A stretch of DNA of 64,000 nucleotides from Bacteroidales bacterium (GCA_016935435.1 JAFGQZ010000026.1:62001-126000); one strand, 5' to 3'. Shown: positions 34,737 to 45,224, counted from the stretch's first letter. Numbers and translations are program-made. The notes: generated by a model from the letters alone, not told the origin.

Positions 34737-36089
34737 ATGTCTGAATCAATTACGATTAGAAAAGGCCTTGATATCAACCTGAGAGGCAAAGCCGAAAAAG
34801 TTTTTATTAAAGCCGACACTACAGGAAAATATGCAGTAAAGCCTGTAGATTTTCCGGGGCTTACCCCAAAACTGGCAGTCGAAGAAGGTTCAGAAGTAAA
34901 AGCAGGAAGCGTACTTTTTTACGACAAGGCCAACACCGAAATAAAATTTACCTCGCCGGTAAGTGGTAAGGTTTTTGAAATTGTCAGGGGCGACCGTCGA
35001 AAGTTACTTGAGGTAATTATTGAGTCGGACGGAAAAAACGAATCGGAGCAGTTTTTGCAGGCCGATCCTTCGTCATCAGACCGGGCGACAGTTGTATCTA
35101 ACCTGCTCAACAGTGGATTGTGGCCGGCCATAAAACAACGCCCGTACAATATTATAGCCAACCCGGCACTATCCCCGAAATCGGTTTTTATTTCGGGTTT
35201 CGATTCTGCACCTTTGGGGGTCGATTTCGATTTTATTATGCAAGACCACCTAAAGGAGTTTCAGGCTGGTATTGATGCCCTCGCAAAACTCACCGATGGC
35301 AAGGTGCACCTGGGCATAAACGGAAAATATCCGCCCAACCCGGCTTTTGCAAATGTAAAGAACGTACAGGTTAACCGTTTTATCGGGAAACACCCTGCCG
35401 GCAACGTAGGGACACATATCCATTATATCGACCCGGTAAATAAAGGCGAAATAGTTTGGACAACCGACCCGCAAAGCGTTGTAACCATTGGCCGCTTGTT
35501 TATTACCGGAAAATACGATGCATCAAAAACAATTGCCCTGGCAGGGTCGGAAGTATTGCGCCCCCGTTATTATAAGGTTATTTCGGGTTGCAGTATAGAA
35601 CCCCTTATAAAAGAAAATGTTACCGATAAGCCGCTGCGCTGTATCAGTGGAAACGTGCTTACCGGAACCCGTATTGCCCCTGACGGCTACCTTGGTTTCT
35701 ACGACTCCATGTTTACAGTAATACCCGAAGGGAACAAGCATGAATTTATGGGATGGCTTGCTCCCGGGTTTAGCAAATTCAGTGCTTCGCGTTTGTTTTT
35801 CAGTTGGCTTAACCCGAAAAGGGAATATATTGTCGATACCAATGTTAAAGGGGGCAGGAGGGCACTGATGATTACCGGCAGTTTCGAAAAGGTTTTTCCT
35901 TTCGATATACTGCCCATGCAATTGCTTAAAGCAATTATTATTGAAGATATCGACCTGATGGAAAAACTGGGGATTTACGAAGTTGCCGAAGAAGATTTTG
36001 CACTTTGCGAATTTATCGATACATCGAAAACCGATATACAGGCAATTGTGCGCAAAGGCCTCGACCTGATGGCCAAAGAAATGAACTGA
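34737..36089 (+). CDS. nqrA: Na+-translocating NADH:quinone reductase subunit A
   Basis: About 450 residues from ATG 34737 (MSESITIRKGLDI), the usual NqrA start; the track start nine codons earlier is upstream of it. GKHPAGNVGTHIHYIDPV in the middle and the barrel-sandwich-like N-terminal region (PGLTPKLAVEEGSEVKAGSVLFYDK) are typical. NqrA is a cytoplasmic-side peripheral subunit that contacts NqrB and is associated with the quinone site; it has no membrane helix. First gene of the six-gene nqr operon. Confidence 0.95.
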   Translation: MSESITIRKGLDINLRGKAEKVFIKADTTGKYAVKPVDFPGLTPKLAVEEGSEVKAGSVLFYDKANTEIKFTSPVSGKVFEIVRGDRRKLLEVIIESDGKNESEQFLQADPSSSDRATVVSNLLNSGLWPAIKQRPYNIIANPALSPKSVFISGFDSAPLGVDFDFIMQDHLKEFQAGIDALAKLTDGKVHLGINGKYPPNPAFANVKNVQVNRFIGKHPAGNVGTHIHYIDPVNKGEIVWTTDPQSVVTIGRLFITGKYDASKTIALAGSEVLRPRYYKVISGCSIEPLIKENVTDKPLRCISGNVLTGTRIAPDGYLGFYDSMFTVIPEGNKHEFMGWLAPGFSKFSASRLFFSWLNPKREYIVDTNVKGGRRALMITGSFEKVFPFDILPMQLLKAIIIEDIDLMEKLGIYEVAEEDFALCEFIDTSKTDIQAIVRKGLDLMAKEMN

Positions 36090-36114
36090 TACTATTTAAT
36101 TAATACTTATACTA

Positions 36115-37287
36115 GTGAAAGGGCTGCGAAATTATCTCGACAAAATAAAACCCAATTTTGAAAAAGGTGGGAAACTCGAAAAGTTCCACTCGCTTTTCGA
36201 TGCTGTTGAAACACTGTTGTATGTGCCAGACAAGGTAACCACTAGTGGTTCGCACATACGCGATGCCATAGATATGAAACGTACTATGATAATAGTTGTC
36301 ATGGCCATGGTACCAGCACTGCTCTTTGGGATCTGGAATGCAGGTAACTTCCACTTCCAGTCGCTTGGCATTTTACAGGAAAAAACTTTCTGGCAGGTTT
36401 TTGGCTATGGGTTGCTTAAAGTGCTCCCCATAATTATTGTGTCGTATGTAACCGGGCTTACTATCGAAATAATTTTTGCCCAGATACGCCATCACGATGT
36501 TCCTGAGGGATTCTTTGTTACCGGCATGCTCATTCCCCTGGTTATGCCTGTCGATGTGCCACTTTGGATGGTGTCGGTATCGACTGTTTTTGCTGTAATA
36601 ATTGGTGTTGAAGTTTTTGGCGGGGCAGGCATGAACATACTTAACCCGGCGCTTACAGCCAGGGCTTTCCTGTTTTTTGCCTATCCTTCCGAAATGTCGG
36701 GCGACAAGGTATGGGTTGCCGGTTTAAAAGGCGGCGAAGGAATAGTCGATGGCTTTTCGGGCGAAACCATCATGGGCTATGCTGCCGGCGGCAAGCTCGA
36801 ACAAATGCCCTATTCGGTATCCGATATGTTTTTTGGCTTTATTCCCGGCTCCATTGGCGAAACTTCTACTTTAGCCATTCTTATTGGGGCAATAATACTC
36901 ATTTATACAGGCGTGGGCAGCTGGAAAATAATTGCATCGGTTTTTGCCGGCGGGGCAATTATGGGGCTTCTTCTAAACCTTTTTGCAGTAAACGAATATA
37001 TGGCCCTGCCCTTTTGGCAGCATTTAATTATCGGCGGGTTTGCATTTGGGGCAGTTTTTATGGCCACCGATCCGGTTTCGGCTGCACAAACCGAGAAGGG
37101 CAAATGGATTTATGGTTTCCTTATCGGCTTTCTTGCCATTCTTATACGTGTGCTTAACCCGGCATACCCCGAGGGGGTAATGCTTGCCATATTGCTGATG
37201 AACGTGTTTGCGCCGCTAATCGACCATTATGTGGTAGAGGCAAATATTAAAAAGCGGTTAAAGCGTTTAAAAACACTTAAAGCTTAA
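36115..37287 (+). CDS. nqrB: Na+-translocating NADH:quinone reductase subunit B
   Basis: 390 residues starting at a GTG (MKGLRNYLDKIKPNF). About ten membrane helices of the RnfD/NqrB family. DGFSGETIMGYAAGG carries the SGxT motif whose Thr takes the covalent FMN attached by ApbE. GVEVFGGAGMNILNPALTARAF and FMATDPVSAAQTEKGKWIYG are family landmarks. NqrB holds riboflavin and FMN and forms the Na+ pathway. Follows nqrA by 25 bases. Confidence 0.95.
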   Translation: MKGLRNYLDKIKPNFEKGGKLEKFHSLFDAVETLLYVPDKVTTSGSHIRDAIDMKRTMIIVVMAMVPALLFGIWNAGNFHFQSLGILQEKTFWQVFGYGLLKVLPIIIVSYVTGLTIEIIFAQIRHHDVPEGFFVTGMLIPLVMPVDVPLWMVSVSTVFAVIIGVEVFGGAGMNILNPALTARAFLFFAYPSEMSGDKVWVAGLKGGEGIVDGFSGETIMGYAAGGKLEQMPYSVSDMFFGFIPGSIGETSTLAILIGAIILIYTGVGSWKIIASVFAGGAIMGLLLNLFAVNEYMALPFWQHLIIGGFAFGAVFMATDPVSAAQTEKGKWIYGFLIGFLAILIRVLNPAYPEGVMLAILLMNVFAPLIDHYVVEANIKKRLKRLKTLKA

Positions 37288-37305
37288 TTTTAAAAGAGTT
37301 GAACA

Positions 37306-38136
37306 ATGAAAAGTTTTAGTAACCGGTATATTTATATTTTCTCTGCAACAATGGTAGTTATTGTGGCTACCCTGCTTGCTTTTATTTCTTTGCAGCTAAA
37401 ACCGGCCCAGGAACGGAATATTTTAACCGAGAAGATGCAGAACATACTGGCTTCGGTTAGGGTACAAAGCACAACCAGCAATGCACAAGACCTTTTTGAT
37501 AAATATATTACCGGCAGCATTGTACTGAATAATGAAGGTAAAATTCTTGAAAATACTGATGCTTTCGATGTTGATTTGGTGGCCCAGGTTTCGAAAATTG
37601 AAAAAACAAAACAATTAAAATCGTTATTGGCCGAGCGCAGGGTAAGCCCATTTAAACAATTTATTGCTTCGTTCGGTGGTGCAAAAGAAACCGACAGGCA
37701 GGGCATACAAAGCCAGATTTCGGCTATTGGTGGCGAAAGGCAGTTGCCGGTTTATATCTGCACGAAAGAAGACAGTTCGGTTTATTATATTTTCCCTGTA
37801 AGGGGAAAAGGTTTATGGGGCCCTGTATGGGGTTATATTTCGCTGGAAGCAGACATGAACACAATTTACGGGGCAGTGTTCGATCACAAGTCGGAAACCC
37901 CAGGTTTGGGTGCAGAAATAAACCAGGAGTGGTTCCAGGTGAACTTCAGGGGCAAAAAATTATTCGACGGTGCCAGTTTCAGGTCTATTGAAGTAGCAAA
38001 GAAAGGTACGGTTGAACCTTCGCCATTCACTGTCGATGCCATTTCGGGCGGCACCATTACCAGCAAAGGGGTAGAAGCTATGCTTTATGATTGCCTCGAA
38101 GGATATATACCTTATTTCGAAACACAAAAAAACTAA
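37306..38136 (+). CDS. nqrC: Na+-translocating NADH:quinone reductase subunit C
   Basis: 276 residues: one N-terminal membrane helix (about 9-28) and a periplasmic FMN-binding domain. DAISGGTITSKGVEAML contains the SGxT flavinylation motif with Thr available for covalent FMN; GLWGPVWGYISLEADMNTIYGAVFDHKSETPGLGAEI is the characteristic FMN_bind block. Spaced 18 bases after nqrB and three bases before nqrD. Confidence 0.95.
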   Translation: MKSFSNRYIYIFSATMVVIVATLLAFISLQLKPAQERNILTEKMQNILASVRVQSTTSNAQDLFDKYITGSIVLNNEGKILENTDAFDVDLVAQVSKIEKTKQLKSLLAERRVSPFKQFIASFGGAKETDRQGIQSQISAIGGERQLPVYICTKEDSSVYYIFPVRGKGLWGPVWGYISLEADMNTIYGAVFDHKSETPGLGAEINQEWFQVNFRGKKLFDGASFRSIEVAKKGTVEPSPFTVDAISGGTITSKGVEAMLYDCLEGYIPYFETQKN

Positions 38137-38139
38137 TAT

Positions 38140-38784
38140 ATGAGTGGGAAAGAACCATTATTATCGCCTAAAAACCTAAGGCTCCTTACCGATCCGTTAG
38201 CCAGGAATAACCCGGTTACGGTGCTTGTACTTGGTATTTGCTCTGCTTTAGCAGTAACGGTAAAACTTGAGCCTTCGATTGTAATGGCCATATCGGTTAT
38301 TATTGTAACCGCATTTTCGAACCTTGTAATTTCTTTAATGCGGAATTACATACCGCCCCGGATACGCATTATCGTGCAGCTGGTGGTAATTGCAGCTATG
38401 GTTATTATTGTCGATCAGGTGCTAAAAGCCTATGCATATAATGTCAGTAAACAACTTTCGGTTTTTGTAGGGCTAATTATTACCAATTGTATAATAATGG
38501 GCCGCCTCGAAGCTTTTGCCCTGGGCAATAAACCGTGGCCGGCTTTTCTCGATGGTGTAGGAAACGGAGCAGGCTATGGCTTTATTTTGATTGTAGTTGC
38601 CTTCTTTCGTGAATTGCTTGGTTCGGGTACCTTATTGGGCTATCCGGTACTGGAAAAAATAGGGCTTTATAAAACAGGATATGTAAACAACGGAATGATG
38701 ATTCTTCCGCCTATGGCGCTTATTACCCTGGGCATTATTATATGGGTGCAGCGCTCAAGAAACAAAGATTTAATCGAAAGCTAA
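38140..38784 (+). CDS. nqrD: Na+-translocating NADH:quinone reductase subunit D
   Basis: 214 residues with six membrane helices. [73 protein letters not shown] are standard NqrD/RnfE blocks. The Cys in the TNCI motif helps ligate the 2Fe-2S centre shared with NqrE inside the membrane. Mid-operon. Confidence 0.95.
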   Translation: MSGKEPLLSPKNLRLLTDPLARNNPVTVLVLGICSALAVTVKLEPSIVMAISVIIVTAFSNLVISLMRNYIPPRIRIIVQLVVIAAMVIIVDQVLKAYAYNVSKQLSVFVGLIITNCIIMGRLEAFALGNKPWPAFLDGVGNGAGYGFILIVVAFFRELLGSGTLLGYPVLEKIGLYKTGYVNNGMMILPPMALITLGIIIWVQRSRNKDLIES

Positions 38785-38796
38785 TAAATAACGCAA

Positions 38797-39414
38797 ATGG
38801 AAAACCTGGCAAATATTTTTGTAAAATCGATATTTATCGATAATATGATTTTCGCATACTTCCTGGGCATGTGTTCCTACCTGGCTGTGTCGAAAACCGT
38901 AAAAACTTCTACCGGATTAGGTGTTGCTGTTATTTTTGTGCTAGGGTTTACTGTGCCGGTAAACTACCTTATCGAAAACTACCTGCTCAAGCCTGGCGCT
39001 ATGCAATGGCTAAGCCCCAAACTCGCCAGTGTCGATTTGAGTTTTCTTTCGTTCATAATGTTTATTGCTGTAATTGCTTCAATGGTGCAGCTTGTTGAAA
39101 TGGTTATTGAAAAATTCTCGCCGGCTTTGTATTCATCGCTTGGTATTTTTCTTCCATTAATAGCTGTAAACTGTGCAATACTTGGCGGCTCGTTGTTTAT
39201 GCAGGAGCGACAGTACCAGTCGATTGCAGAAGCAACCGCTTTCGGGCTTGGTTCCGGTGTAGGCTGGTTCCTTGCTATTGTTGGCATTGCTGCCATTCGC
39301 GAAAAAATTCGTTATTCAAATATACCTGCGCCCTTACGTGGTTTGGGAATAACATTTATAATAACCGGATTAATGGGTATTGCATTTATGAGTTTTATGG
39401 GCATTAAATTATAA
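38797..39414 (+). CDS. nqrE: Na+-translocating NADH:quinone reductase subunit E
   Basis: 205 residues with six membrane helices arranged inverted relative to Nqr[39 protein letters not shown] at the start and [20 protein letters not shown], whose VNCAI Cys partners the NqrD Cys, fix the identity. Spaced 12 bases after nqrD. Confidence 0.95.
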   Translation: MENLANIFVKSIFIDNMIFAYFLGMCSYLAVSKTVKTSTGLGVAVIFVLGFTVPVNYLIENYLLKPGAMQWLSPKLASVDLSFLSFIMFIAVIASMVQLVEMVIEKFSPALYSSLGIFLPLIAVNCAILGGSLFMQERQYQSIAEATAFGLGSGVGWFLAIVGIAAIREKIRYSNIPAPLRGLGITFIITGLMGIAFMSFMGIKL

Positions 39415-39434
39415 TTCTAAAACAACTGGGAGCA

Positions 39435-40691
39435 ATGATAATTTTAACATCAAATATGGGCACTGTACTCATTAGTGTGGGTGTTTTTCTTACTATTATT
39501 ATTTTGTTGGTAGCTATACTGCTTTTTGCGCGCAAGAAACTTACCCCGCAGGGGCAGGTTAACATCAATATCAACAACGAGAAAGATATTACTGTTAACC
39601 CGGGAAATACGGTGTTGGCATCCTTGTCGGCAGCCGATATTTTTCTTCCATCGGCATGTGGTGGTGGTGGCACATGTGGAATGTGCAAGTGCCAGGTAAC
39701 CGAAGGCGGAGGAGGTATTTTGCCCACCGAAACAGGTTTCTTCACCCGGAAAGAACAGGCAGCAAACTGGAGGCTTGGCTGCCAGGTAAAAGTGCGAAAC
39801 GACCTTAAAATAGTTGTTCCCGAAGAGGTAATGGGTATTAAAAAATGGGAATGCGAAGTGGTATCGAACCATAATGTTGCAACCTTTATTAAAGAGTTTG
39901 TTGTAAAACTTCCGGAAGGCGAAAACCTTAACTTTAAGTCGGGCGGTTATATACAAATTGATGTGCCTAAATACGAAATGTCTTTTAAAGATATTGAGGT
40001 GGAAGCAGAATACCGCGATGAATGGGACAAATATAAACTGTGGGATTTGAAAATGAAGAACACCGAAGAAACCTACAGGGCTTATTCTATGGCCAACCAT
40101 CCGGCAGAAGGCAATATTGTTATGCTCAATATACGTATTGCTACACCACCTTGGGATTCAAAATCGGGTTCGTGGGCACGTGTAAACCCCGGAGTTTGTT
40201 CTTCATACATATTTTCGCGCAAACCTGGCGATAAGGTTACCATATCTGGCCCATACGGAGAATTCTTTATACAGGAAACTAACAACGAAATGCTTTATAT
40301 TGGTGGCGGTGCCGGCATGGCCCCTTTGCGCTCGCACCTTTTCCATCTTTTCCACACTTTAAAAACCGGAAGAAAAGTAAGCTATTGGTATGGTGCCCGC
40401 TCAAGGCGCGAAATATTTTACGAAGATCATTTCAGGGATATTGAAAAAGAATTCCCGAACTTTAAATTTACAATAGCCCTTAGCGATCCGCAGCCACAGG
40501 ATAAATGGGACGGCCCTGTTGGGTTCATACACCAGGTAATATACGACAACTACCTGAGCAAGCACGATGCCCCCGAAGATATTGAATATTATATGTGCGG
40601 CCCCGGCCCAATGGTTGGCGCCGTAAATAAATTGCTTTACAATTTAGGGGTACAGCAGGAAAATATCCACTACGACGATTTCGGCAACTAA
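39435..40691 (+). CDS. nqrF: Na+-translocating NADH:quinone reductase subunit F
   Basis: 418 residues. N-terminal membrane helix (about 8-34), a 2Fe-2S ferredoxin domain ([16 protein letters not shown] with the fourth Cys in WRLGCQV), then the FAD domain ([11 protein letters not shown]) and NADH domain ([37 protein letters not shown]). This subunit takes electrons from NADH and passes them to the 2Fe-2S centre. All cofactor motifs are intact. Last of the six nqr genes. Confidence 0.95.
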   Translation: MIILTSNMGTVLISVGVFLTIIILLVAILLFARKKLTPQGQVNININNEKDITVNPGNTVLASLSAADIFLPSACGGGGTCGMCKCQVTEGGGGILPTETGFFTRKEQAANWRLGCQVKVRNDLKIVVPEEVMGIKKWECEVVSNHNVATFIKEFVVKLPEGENLNFKSGGYIQIDVPKYEMSFKDIEVEAEYRDEWDKYKLWDLKMKNTEETYRAYSMANHPAEGNIVMLNIRIATPPWDSKSGSWARVNPGVCSSYIFSRKPGDKVTISGPYGEFFIQETNNEMLYIGGGAGMAPLRSHLFHLFHTLKTGRKVSYWYGARSRREIFYEDHFRDIEKEFPNFKFTIALSDPQPQDKWDGPVGFIHQVIYDNYLSKHDAPEDIEYYMCGPGPMVGAVNKLLYNLGVQQENIHYDDFGN

Positions 40692-40873
40692 TTGCTTTAC
40701 ATGGCTTCCCGTAAATATTCTGCATAGTGCAACAACAATATGTTGCCGCTTTGATGAATGTTCGTTTCTACTGGTGCAGGGATAGTTATAAATAATTGCC
40801 AATAACAGCTTTTTCCAATACTTTCTTTGAAAAGTCGGTGTGTTTCATATCTTCGCATAGTAAACACAGCAAA

Positions 40874-41902
40874 ATGAAAAGAAAACAACTTATACCTGTT
40901 GCCATTATTTTTTCGCTGGCATTTGTGCTATTGTTTTTTTATAAGCCATTAGCCGTTTATAAAGACACCCTGCACGGCGATATACAGGGCACAACCTATT
41001 CAATTACCTATGAAGACAGGCCCGGACGGAACCTTCAGCCTCGTATTGAGCAACTTTTGCACAAATTCGATATGTCGTTGTCGCTATATGAAAAAAAGTC
41101 GGTTATATCGAGAATTAACCGGAACGAAAAAAATGTAAAACCCGACAGGTTTTTTAAGACAGTATTTCACAAAGCCGAAGAGGTATATCACCTTTCGAAC
41201 GGTGCTTTTGACATAACTGTTGCCCCACTGGTTAACGCATGGGGTTTTGGCCCCGAAAAGAAGGCCGATGTCGATAGCGCTCTTATCGACAGCCTCCTGG
41301 CATTTGTCGGGATGGAAAAAATATCGTTGGAAAAGGGCACAATTATAAAAGCACACCCTTCGGTACAAATCGATGCAAATGCCATTGCCCAAGGATATTC
41401 GGTTGATATTGTTGCCGAATTCCTCGAACGAAAAGGCATAAAAAACTATCTGGTTGAGATTGGCGGTGAACTTAGGGCAAAAGGTGTAAATAAAAAAGGC
41501 GAACCATGGAAAATTGGAATCGATAAGCCTGTCGATAATAATTTTTCCCCGGGAGAAAACCTGCAGGCCATTTTACAGCTCAACAACAAATCGCTGGCCA
41601 CATCCGGCAACTACCGAAAATTCTTTGAAAAAGACGGTGTTAAGTATGCACACAGCATTAACCCAAAAACCGGCTATCCGATTATTAGCCGTCTGCTGAG
41701 CGCAACCGTTATGGCCGACGATTGCATAACTGCCGATGCCTTTGCTACTGCCTTTATGGTAATGGGGCTGGAGAAATCCATAGTATATGTTTCAAACCAT
41801 CCGGAGCTCAATGTTTACTTGGTTTACAGCGACGATGATGGAAATTTTAAAACATTCATGACCCCCGGTATGAAAGAATGCATTGTGAAAGAAGCATATT
41901 GA
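40874..41902 (+). CDS. apbE: FAD:protein FMN transferase
   Basis: About 342 residues from ATG 40874 (MKRKQLIPVAIIFS). An N-terminal membrane anchor is followed by the ApbE fold: DIQGTTYSITYE, LHKFDMSLSLYEKKSVISRIN, AFDITVAPLVNAWGFGP, IDANAIAQGYSVDIVAEFLE, YLVEIGGELRAKGVN, SLATSGNYRKFF and ADDCITADAFATAFMVMG (metal/FAD site). It attaches FMN covalently to Thr of SGxT motifs such as those in NqrB and NqrC. It lies 182 bases after nqrF, with a TTTG/TATCTTCG element between, so it may have its own promoter as well. Confidence 0.93.
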   Translation: MKRKQLIPVAIIFSLAFVLLFFYKPLAVYKDTLHGDIQGTTYSITYEDRPGRNLQPRIEQLLHKFDMSLSLYEKKSVISRINRNEKNVKPDRFFKTVFHKAEEVYHLSNGAFDITVAPLVNAWGFGPEKKADVDSALIDSLLAFVGMEKISLEKGTIIKAHPSVQIDANAIAQGYSVDIVAEFLERKGIKNYLVEIGGELRAKGVNKKGEPWKIGIDKPVDNNFSPGENLQAILQLNNKSLATSGNYRKFFEKDGVKYAHSINPKTGYPIISRLLSATVMADDCITADAFATAFMVMGLEKSIVYVSNHPELNVYLVYSDDDGNFKTFMTPGMKECIVKEAY

Positions 41903-42021
41903 ACCTCAGAGGTATTTATGCTTATACTGGTTTAAAAAGCTTCCTTCTGCTACTTTTTTTTTCGCAGGTAACTAATTTCCATCCTTGCCGTATATTTTAT
42001 TTGTAACTTAAAATTATTTAT

Positions 42022-43539
42022 ATGAGGTTTTTGTATTCATTGTCTTTTTTATTGTGGTTTACAGTAGCCATAGGGTGCGATAAAAATGAAGGTATTGCGA
42101 AAATAGAAGTTGAGTCGGTTAGCTTCGATAAAAATTCCCTCGAATTAACAGAAGGAGAAACAGCTTCGTTAAAAACTACCGTGCTTCCTGCTAATGCCAA
42201 CGATAAAAAGCTTAGCTGGAGCAGCTCCGACAACAAGGTTGCATCGGTAAATGTTTTTGCTGTTATTACTGCTGTTTCTGAAGGTACAGCAACCATTACG
42301 GCCACTGCGCCCAATGGGGTTAAAGCCCAATGTGTTGTAACCATAAATAAAATCGACCTGCCGGATTTTAGCTTTCTTAAAGCACAGGGCAATAAACTGG
42401 TTAACGAAGAGGGAGAACAAATTATGCTCAGGGGGACAAACCTGGGATGTTGGCTTGTACAAGAAGACTGGATGACTGGGAACACCAGCGGGTGCCAAAA
42501 AGAAATGATTGAAACCCTTAACGAACGTTTTGGCGAAGAAACTACTGAAGAATTAATTGATGTATGGGAAGAAACCTGGATTAAAGAATCGGATTTAGAC
42601 AACATTAAAAATTTGGGTTTTAACTGTGTACGTGTGCCGTTTTCGTTTATGAACCTTTTAAGGCTCGATGATTACTCCTGGAAGGCCGATGCTTTTGAAA
42701 GGCTCGACTGGGTTGTTCAACAGTGTTCCGAACGGGAAATTTATGTTATTCTCGATATGCATGGTGCGCCTGGTTCCCAAAATGGCAGCGACCACTCAGG
42801 TATTGATGGGGGCAACAACAAAGAAGCTGCATCGGAATTTTTCTTTGGCGACAATGCCCTGGACAACCAGGCAAAATTCTACGAAATCTGGGAAACCATT
42901 GCTACAAGGTATGCTGGCAACGAAGCCGTTGCCGGTTACGACCTGCTGAATGAACCTTTTTGCACTTACCGCTACAGCTCCACGGTTGGCGAAAGCGCTT
43001 TGCACGCTTTGCTGTTTCCTATTTACGATGAGGCCTATAAGCGCATTCGGGCCAAAGATCCCGACCATTTAATAATTATGGAAGCCACCTGGGATCCGTG
43101 GGATTTGCCAAATCCCTCAACCTATGGATGGAAAAATGTAATGTACCAATACCATAATTACGAGTATAGCGACTATGATAATGCCAACGGCAAGCAAATA
43201 AGCAGCATGAGAAATAAGCTTAACCATATTAAAAATTACGATGCAAACTATAAAGTGCCAAACCTGATGGGGGAGTTTTGTTACATGAACAATTACGATG
43301 CGTGGCGCGAAGGTATGGCATTGCTGAATTCGTACGGGGTTCACTGGACAAGTTGGAACTATAAAGTACAAAAATATTATGGCAACTGGGGAATATATAA
43401 TTGTACAACCAGCAACATTAATATAAAAACAGCTACGGAAAGTGCCATCCGGGCTGCATGGGGAGGCATAACCACAACAAAAAATACCAGTCTGGCCGAT
43501 GTGCTGTCGGAATATGCCTCAGGAAAAACAACTTTCTGA
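42022..43539 (+). CDS. Glycoside hydrolase family 5 lipoprotein with a BIG2 domain
   Basis: 505 residues. The signal and lipobox put the lipid on Cys19 (TVAIGCDKNEG). An Ig-like BIG2 domain follows (about 27-108, SVSFDKNSLELTEGETASLKTTVLP), then a GH5 TIM barrel from about 115. Acid/base Glu311 lies in DLLNEPF and nucleophile Glu418 in NLMGEFCYM; MLRGTNLGCWLVQEDWM and YVILDMHGAPGSQNG are as in exo-beta-1,3-glucanase-like GH5 members. It probably cleaves beta-glucan at the cell surface; the exact linkage is not readable. It stands alone, with no polysaccharide utilisation locus around it. Confidence 0.85.
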   Translation: MRFLYSLSFLLWFTVAIGCDKNEGIAKIEVESVSFDKNSLELTEGETASLKTTVLPANANDKKLSWSSSDNKVASVNVFAVITAVSEGTATITATAPNGVKAQCVVTINKIDLPDFSFLKAQGNKLVNEEGEQIMLRGTNLGCWLVQEDWMTGNTSGCQKEMIETLNERFGEETTEELIDVWEETWIKESDLDNIKNLGFNCVRVPFSFMNLLRLDDYSWKADAFERLDWVVQQCSEREIYVILDMHGAPGSQNGSDHSGIDGGNNKEAASEFFFGDNALDNQAKFYEIWETIATRYAGNEAVAGYDLLNEPFCTYRYSSTVGESALHALLFPIYDEAYKRIRAKDPDHLIIMEATWDPWDLPNPSTYGWKNVMYQYHNYEYSDYDNANGKQISSMRNKLNHIKNYDANYKVPNLMGEFCYMNNYDAWREGMALLNSYGVHWTSWNYKVQKYYGNWGIYNCTTSNINIKTATESAIRAAWGGITTTKNTSLADVLSEYASGKTTF

Positions 43540-43573
43540 AAAAATTGCAGGGATCATTTAAAATGATAATAAT

Positions 43574-43623
43574 AAACACCAGTGGCTATAAACTTCTTGT
43601 AAAGTAACCACTGGTGTTTTTTT
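43574..43623 (+). terminator. Rho-independent terminator of the GH5 gene
   Basis: AAACACCAGTGG pairs with CCACTGGTGTTT across a 22-base loop and is followed by a T run. It is 34 bases after the GH5 stop and may also serve the convergent gene. Confidence 0.75.
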
Positions 43624-43647
43624 ACCATGCCACGAAGATTACAGTGG

Positions 43648-44562
43648 CTATTCTTTTGGCAGCGGAATGCTGTAAACAAACCGCAATTCGGCAAAGGCAC
43701 CATCTTTAAACTGAATGTTTTTTACTGTACGCTTGTCGCCAAAGGTTGCCAGGGGCATGGCAAAACTTACTTTATCGTCTGAAGAATATTGTTTATAGCA
43801 CCGGTTCATCGATTGTCCGAAGCGCCCTTCGATGTAAATGTTTTTTGCAAGTTGGTAATTGGCGAAAACAGCCAAATCAATACTTTGCCTTTCGATATAA
43901 TCGCCGGAGAAATTATCATCGTTCAGCCTAAAACTCGTAGTGAGCCCAAAATGGCTTATGCCTGCATTGAACTTCTCGCTGAACTTGTATTTTATTTTCG
44001 CATAAACAGGCAACATGCCCGATATCGAAAAGCGGTTGGTTATGTTCCAGTTAAGGTTTATAACCGGTACCAGGTAGGGGCCGAAAAATTCGTTGTTAAC
44101 GATACTTCCAAAACCCATTGTAAGCTTTTCGTTGAAATTTTTCTCATAAACGGCGAGCCCTCCAAACTGCATGTTCTTGATGCCTCCGCCTTTCATATCA
44201 GTCATAAGCCTGGGCGATACCAACATTTGAATGCTTTGCCCGTTTCCTAAGCGCTGAACTATTCCGGTTCGAAGAATAAAACCATGCAGGCTTAGAGGGT
44301 CGGAATTATTTGAGTTAATTATATTATCGACATGGAAATAGAAGTAATTCAGGCTGTTGTATATTATGGTTTTTTTTGTGAGCGGAACGGGAACCGTTAT
44401 AGCAACAAAACTTCCGGTTTCTTTTGCTTTACCGGGCAAAACACTGTCGAAACCTGTGGCAAAAGCGTTTCGGCCAGAAAGGGTTATAATATCGAGTGTG
44501 TTTTGGGCCGCAAGAATGCCTGTAAGGGCTATACCGATAACACAAAAAATTTTTCTTTTCAT
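43648..44562 (-). CDS. Outer-membrane beta-barrel protein of unknown function (DUF6268-like)
   Basis: 304 residues with a signal peptide (FCVIGIALTGILAAQ). The mature chain is a run of amphipathic strands with aromatic ends (IIYNSLNYFYFHVDN, LMTDMKGGGIKNMQFGGLAVYEKNF, AELRFVYSIPLPKE). The pattern fits the DUF6268-type outer-membrane family; the match is from memory and modest. No catalytic residues evident. Convergent with the GH5 gene. Confidence 0.65.
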   Translation of the reverse strand: MKRKIFCVIGIALTGILAAQNTLDIITLSGRNAFATGFDSVLPGKAKETGSFVAITVPVPLTKKTIIYNSLNYFYFHVDNIINSNNSDPLSLHGFILRTGIVQRLGNGQSIQMLVSPRLMTDMKGGGIKNMQFGGLAVYEKNFNEKLTMGFGSIVNNEFFGPYLVPVINLNWNITNRFSISGMLPVYAKIKYKFSEKFNAGISHFGLTTSFRLNDDNFSGDYIERQSIDLAVFANYQLAKNIYIEGRFGQSMNRCYKQYSSDDKVSFAMPLATFGDKRTVKNIQFKDGAFAELRFVYSIPLPKE

Positions 44563-44771
44563 AATTGAAGCAAATTATGGGGTTAAGCAATAATTAAAGG
44601 GCCGGGCATTTTATTGAAAAAAATACCTGGCAGTTTATCAGGAAGTAAATTATAAAATGTTTTCTGCCCGAAAAATAATATTGATTAACAATATGATACC
44701 TGGACAAAAAATAATGAAGGATTCAGGGAACATTATTATACACCTATCACTATTGATGGTTTGGTATTCTT

Positions 44772-45218
44772 TTATGTTTCGGTTAAATCGTTCTTCGAAA
44801 GCCGGCGCACCTGGGTAATCTCGCAATGGTCGAGCCCGTATTGTTTCAGTATTTTTAGAAGTGTTTCATGATCGGGGGCATTGAAGTATAATTTCTCGTT
44901 TTCTGTTATAACTTCAAACCTGCGTTTGTTAAAATATCGAGGGTGGTACTGAATAGCTTTTTTTTCCTGGGGAGAGAAAAGTTCAAGTTTTAACTGCCCG
45001 TCGTCGATATGTTTTAAGGTAATATCGTTGGGGCTTACCCATAACTCTTTGTATTCTGCAAAGCCATTTTTAATGCTTTTTATTGCTTTTACTCTAAAGT
45101 TATTTTCTCCCCTGGGGTTAAATCCTGTTATTTCAAGCCAGACAGTTTTCCCCTTTAGGTTGATGCCATTTTTATAGTGTTCCGAGGTTTTTTTTATTTT
45201 GGCCCTAAGCGTTTTCAT
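44772..45218 (-). CDS. Small cytoplasmic protein of unknown function
   Basis: 148 residues, basic, no signal or membrane segment. MKTLRAKIKKTSEHYKNGINLKGKTVWLEITGFNPRG and the C-terminal EVITENEKLYFNAPDHETLLKILKQYGLDHCEI suggest a compact RNA- or DNA-associated fold, but I recognise no family. Starts 57 bases after the HU gene ends, with the HU terminator between, so it should have its own promoter. Confidence 0.65.
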   Translation of the reverse strand: MKTLRAKIKKTSEHYKNGINLKGKTVWLEITGFNPRGENNFRVKAIKSIKNGFAEYKELWVSPNDITLKHIDDGQLKLELFSPQEKKAIQYHPRYFNKRRFEVITENEKLYFNAPDHETLLKILKQYGLDHCEITQVRRLSKNDLTET

Positions 45219-45224
45219 TGTATA

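Noticed and set aside
36711-37157. Plus-strand ORF of 148 residues inside nqrB
   Set aside because: Lies in another frame of a clear, conserved gene and is rich in Arg, Cys and Trp, as shadow frames are.
40729-40746. Hairpin GCAACA/TGTTGC between nqrF and apbE as a terminator
   Set aside because: No T run follows on the plus strand, so I cannot call it a Rho-independent terminator.
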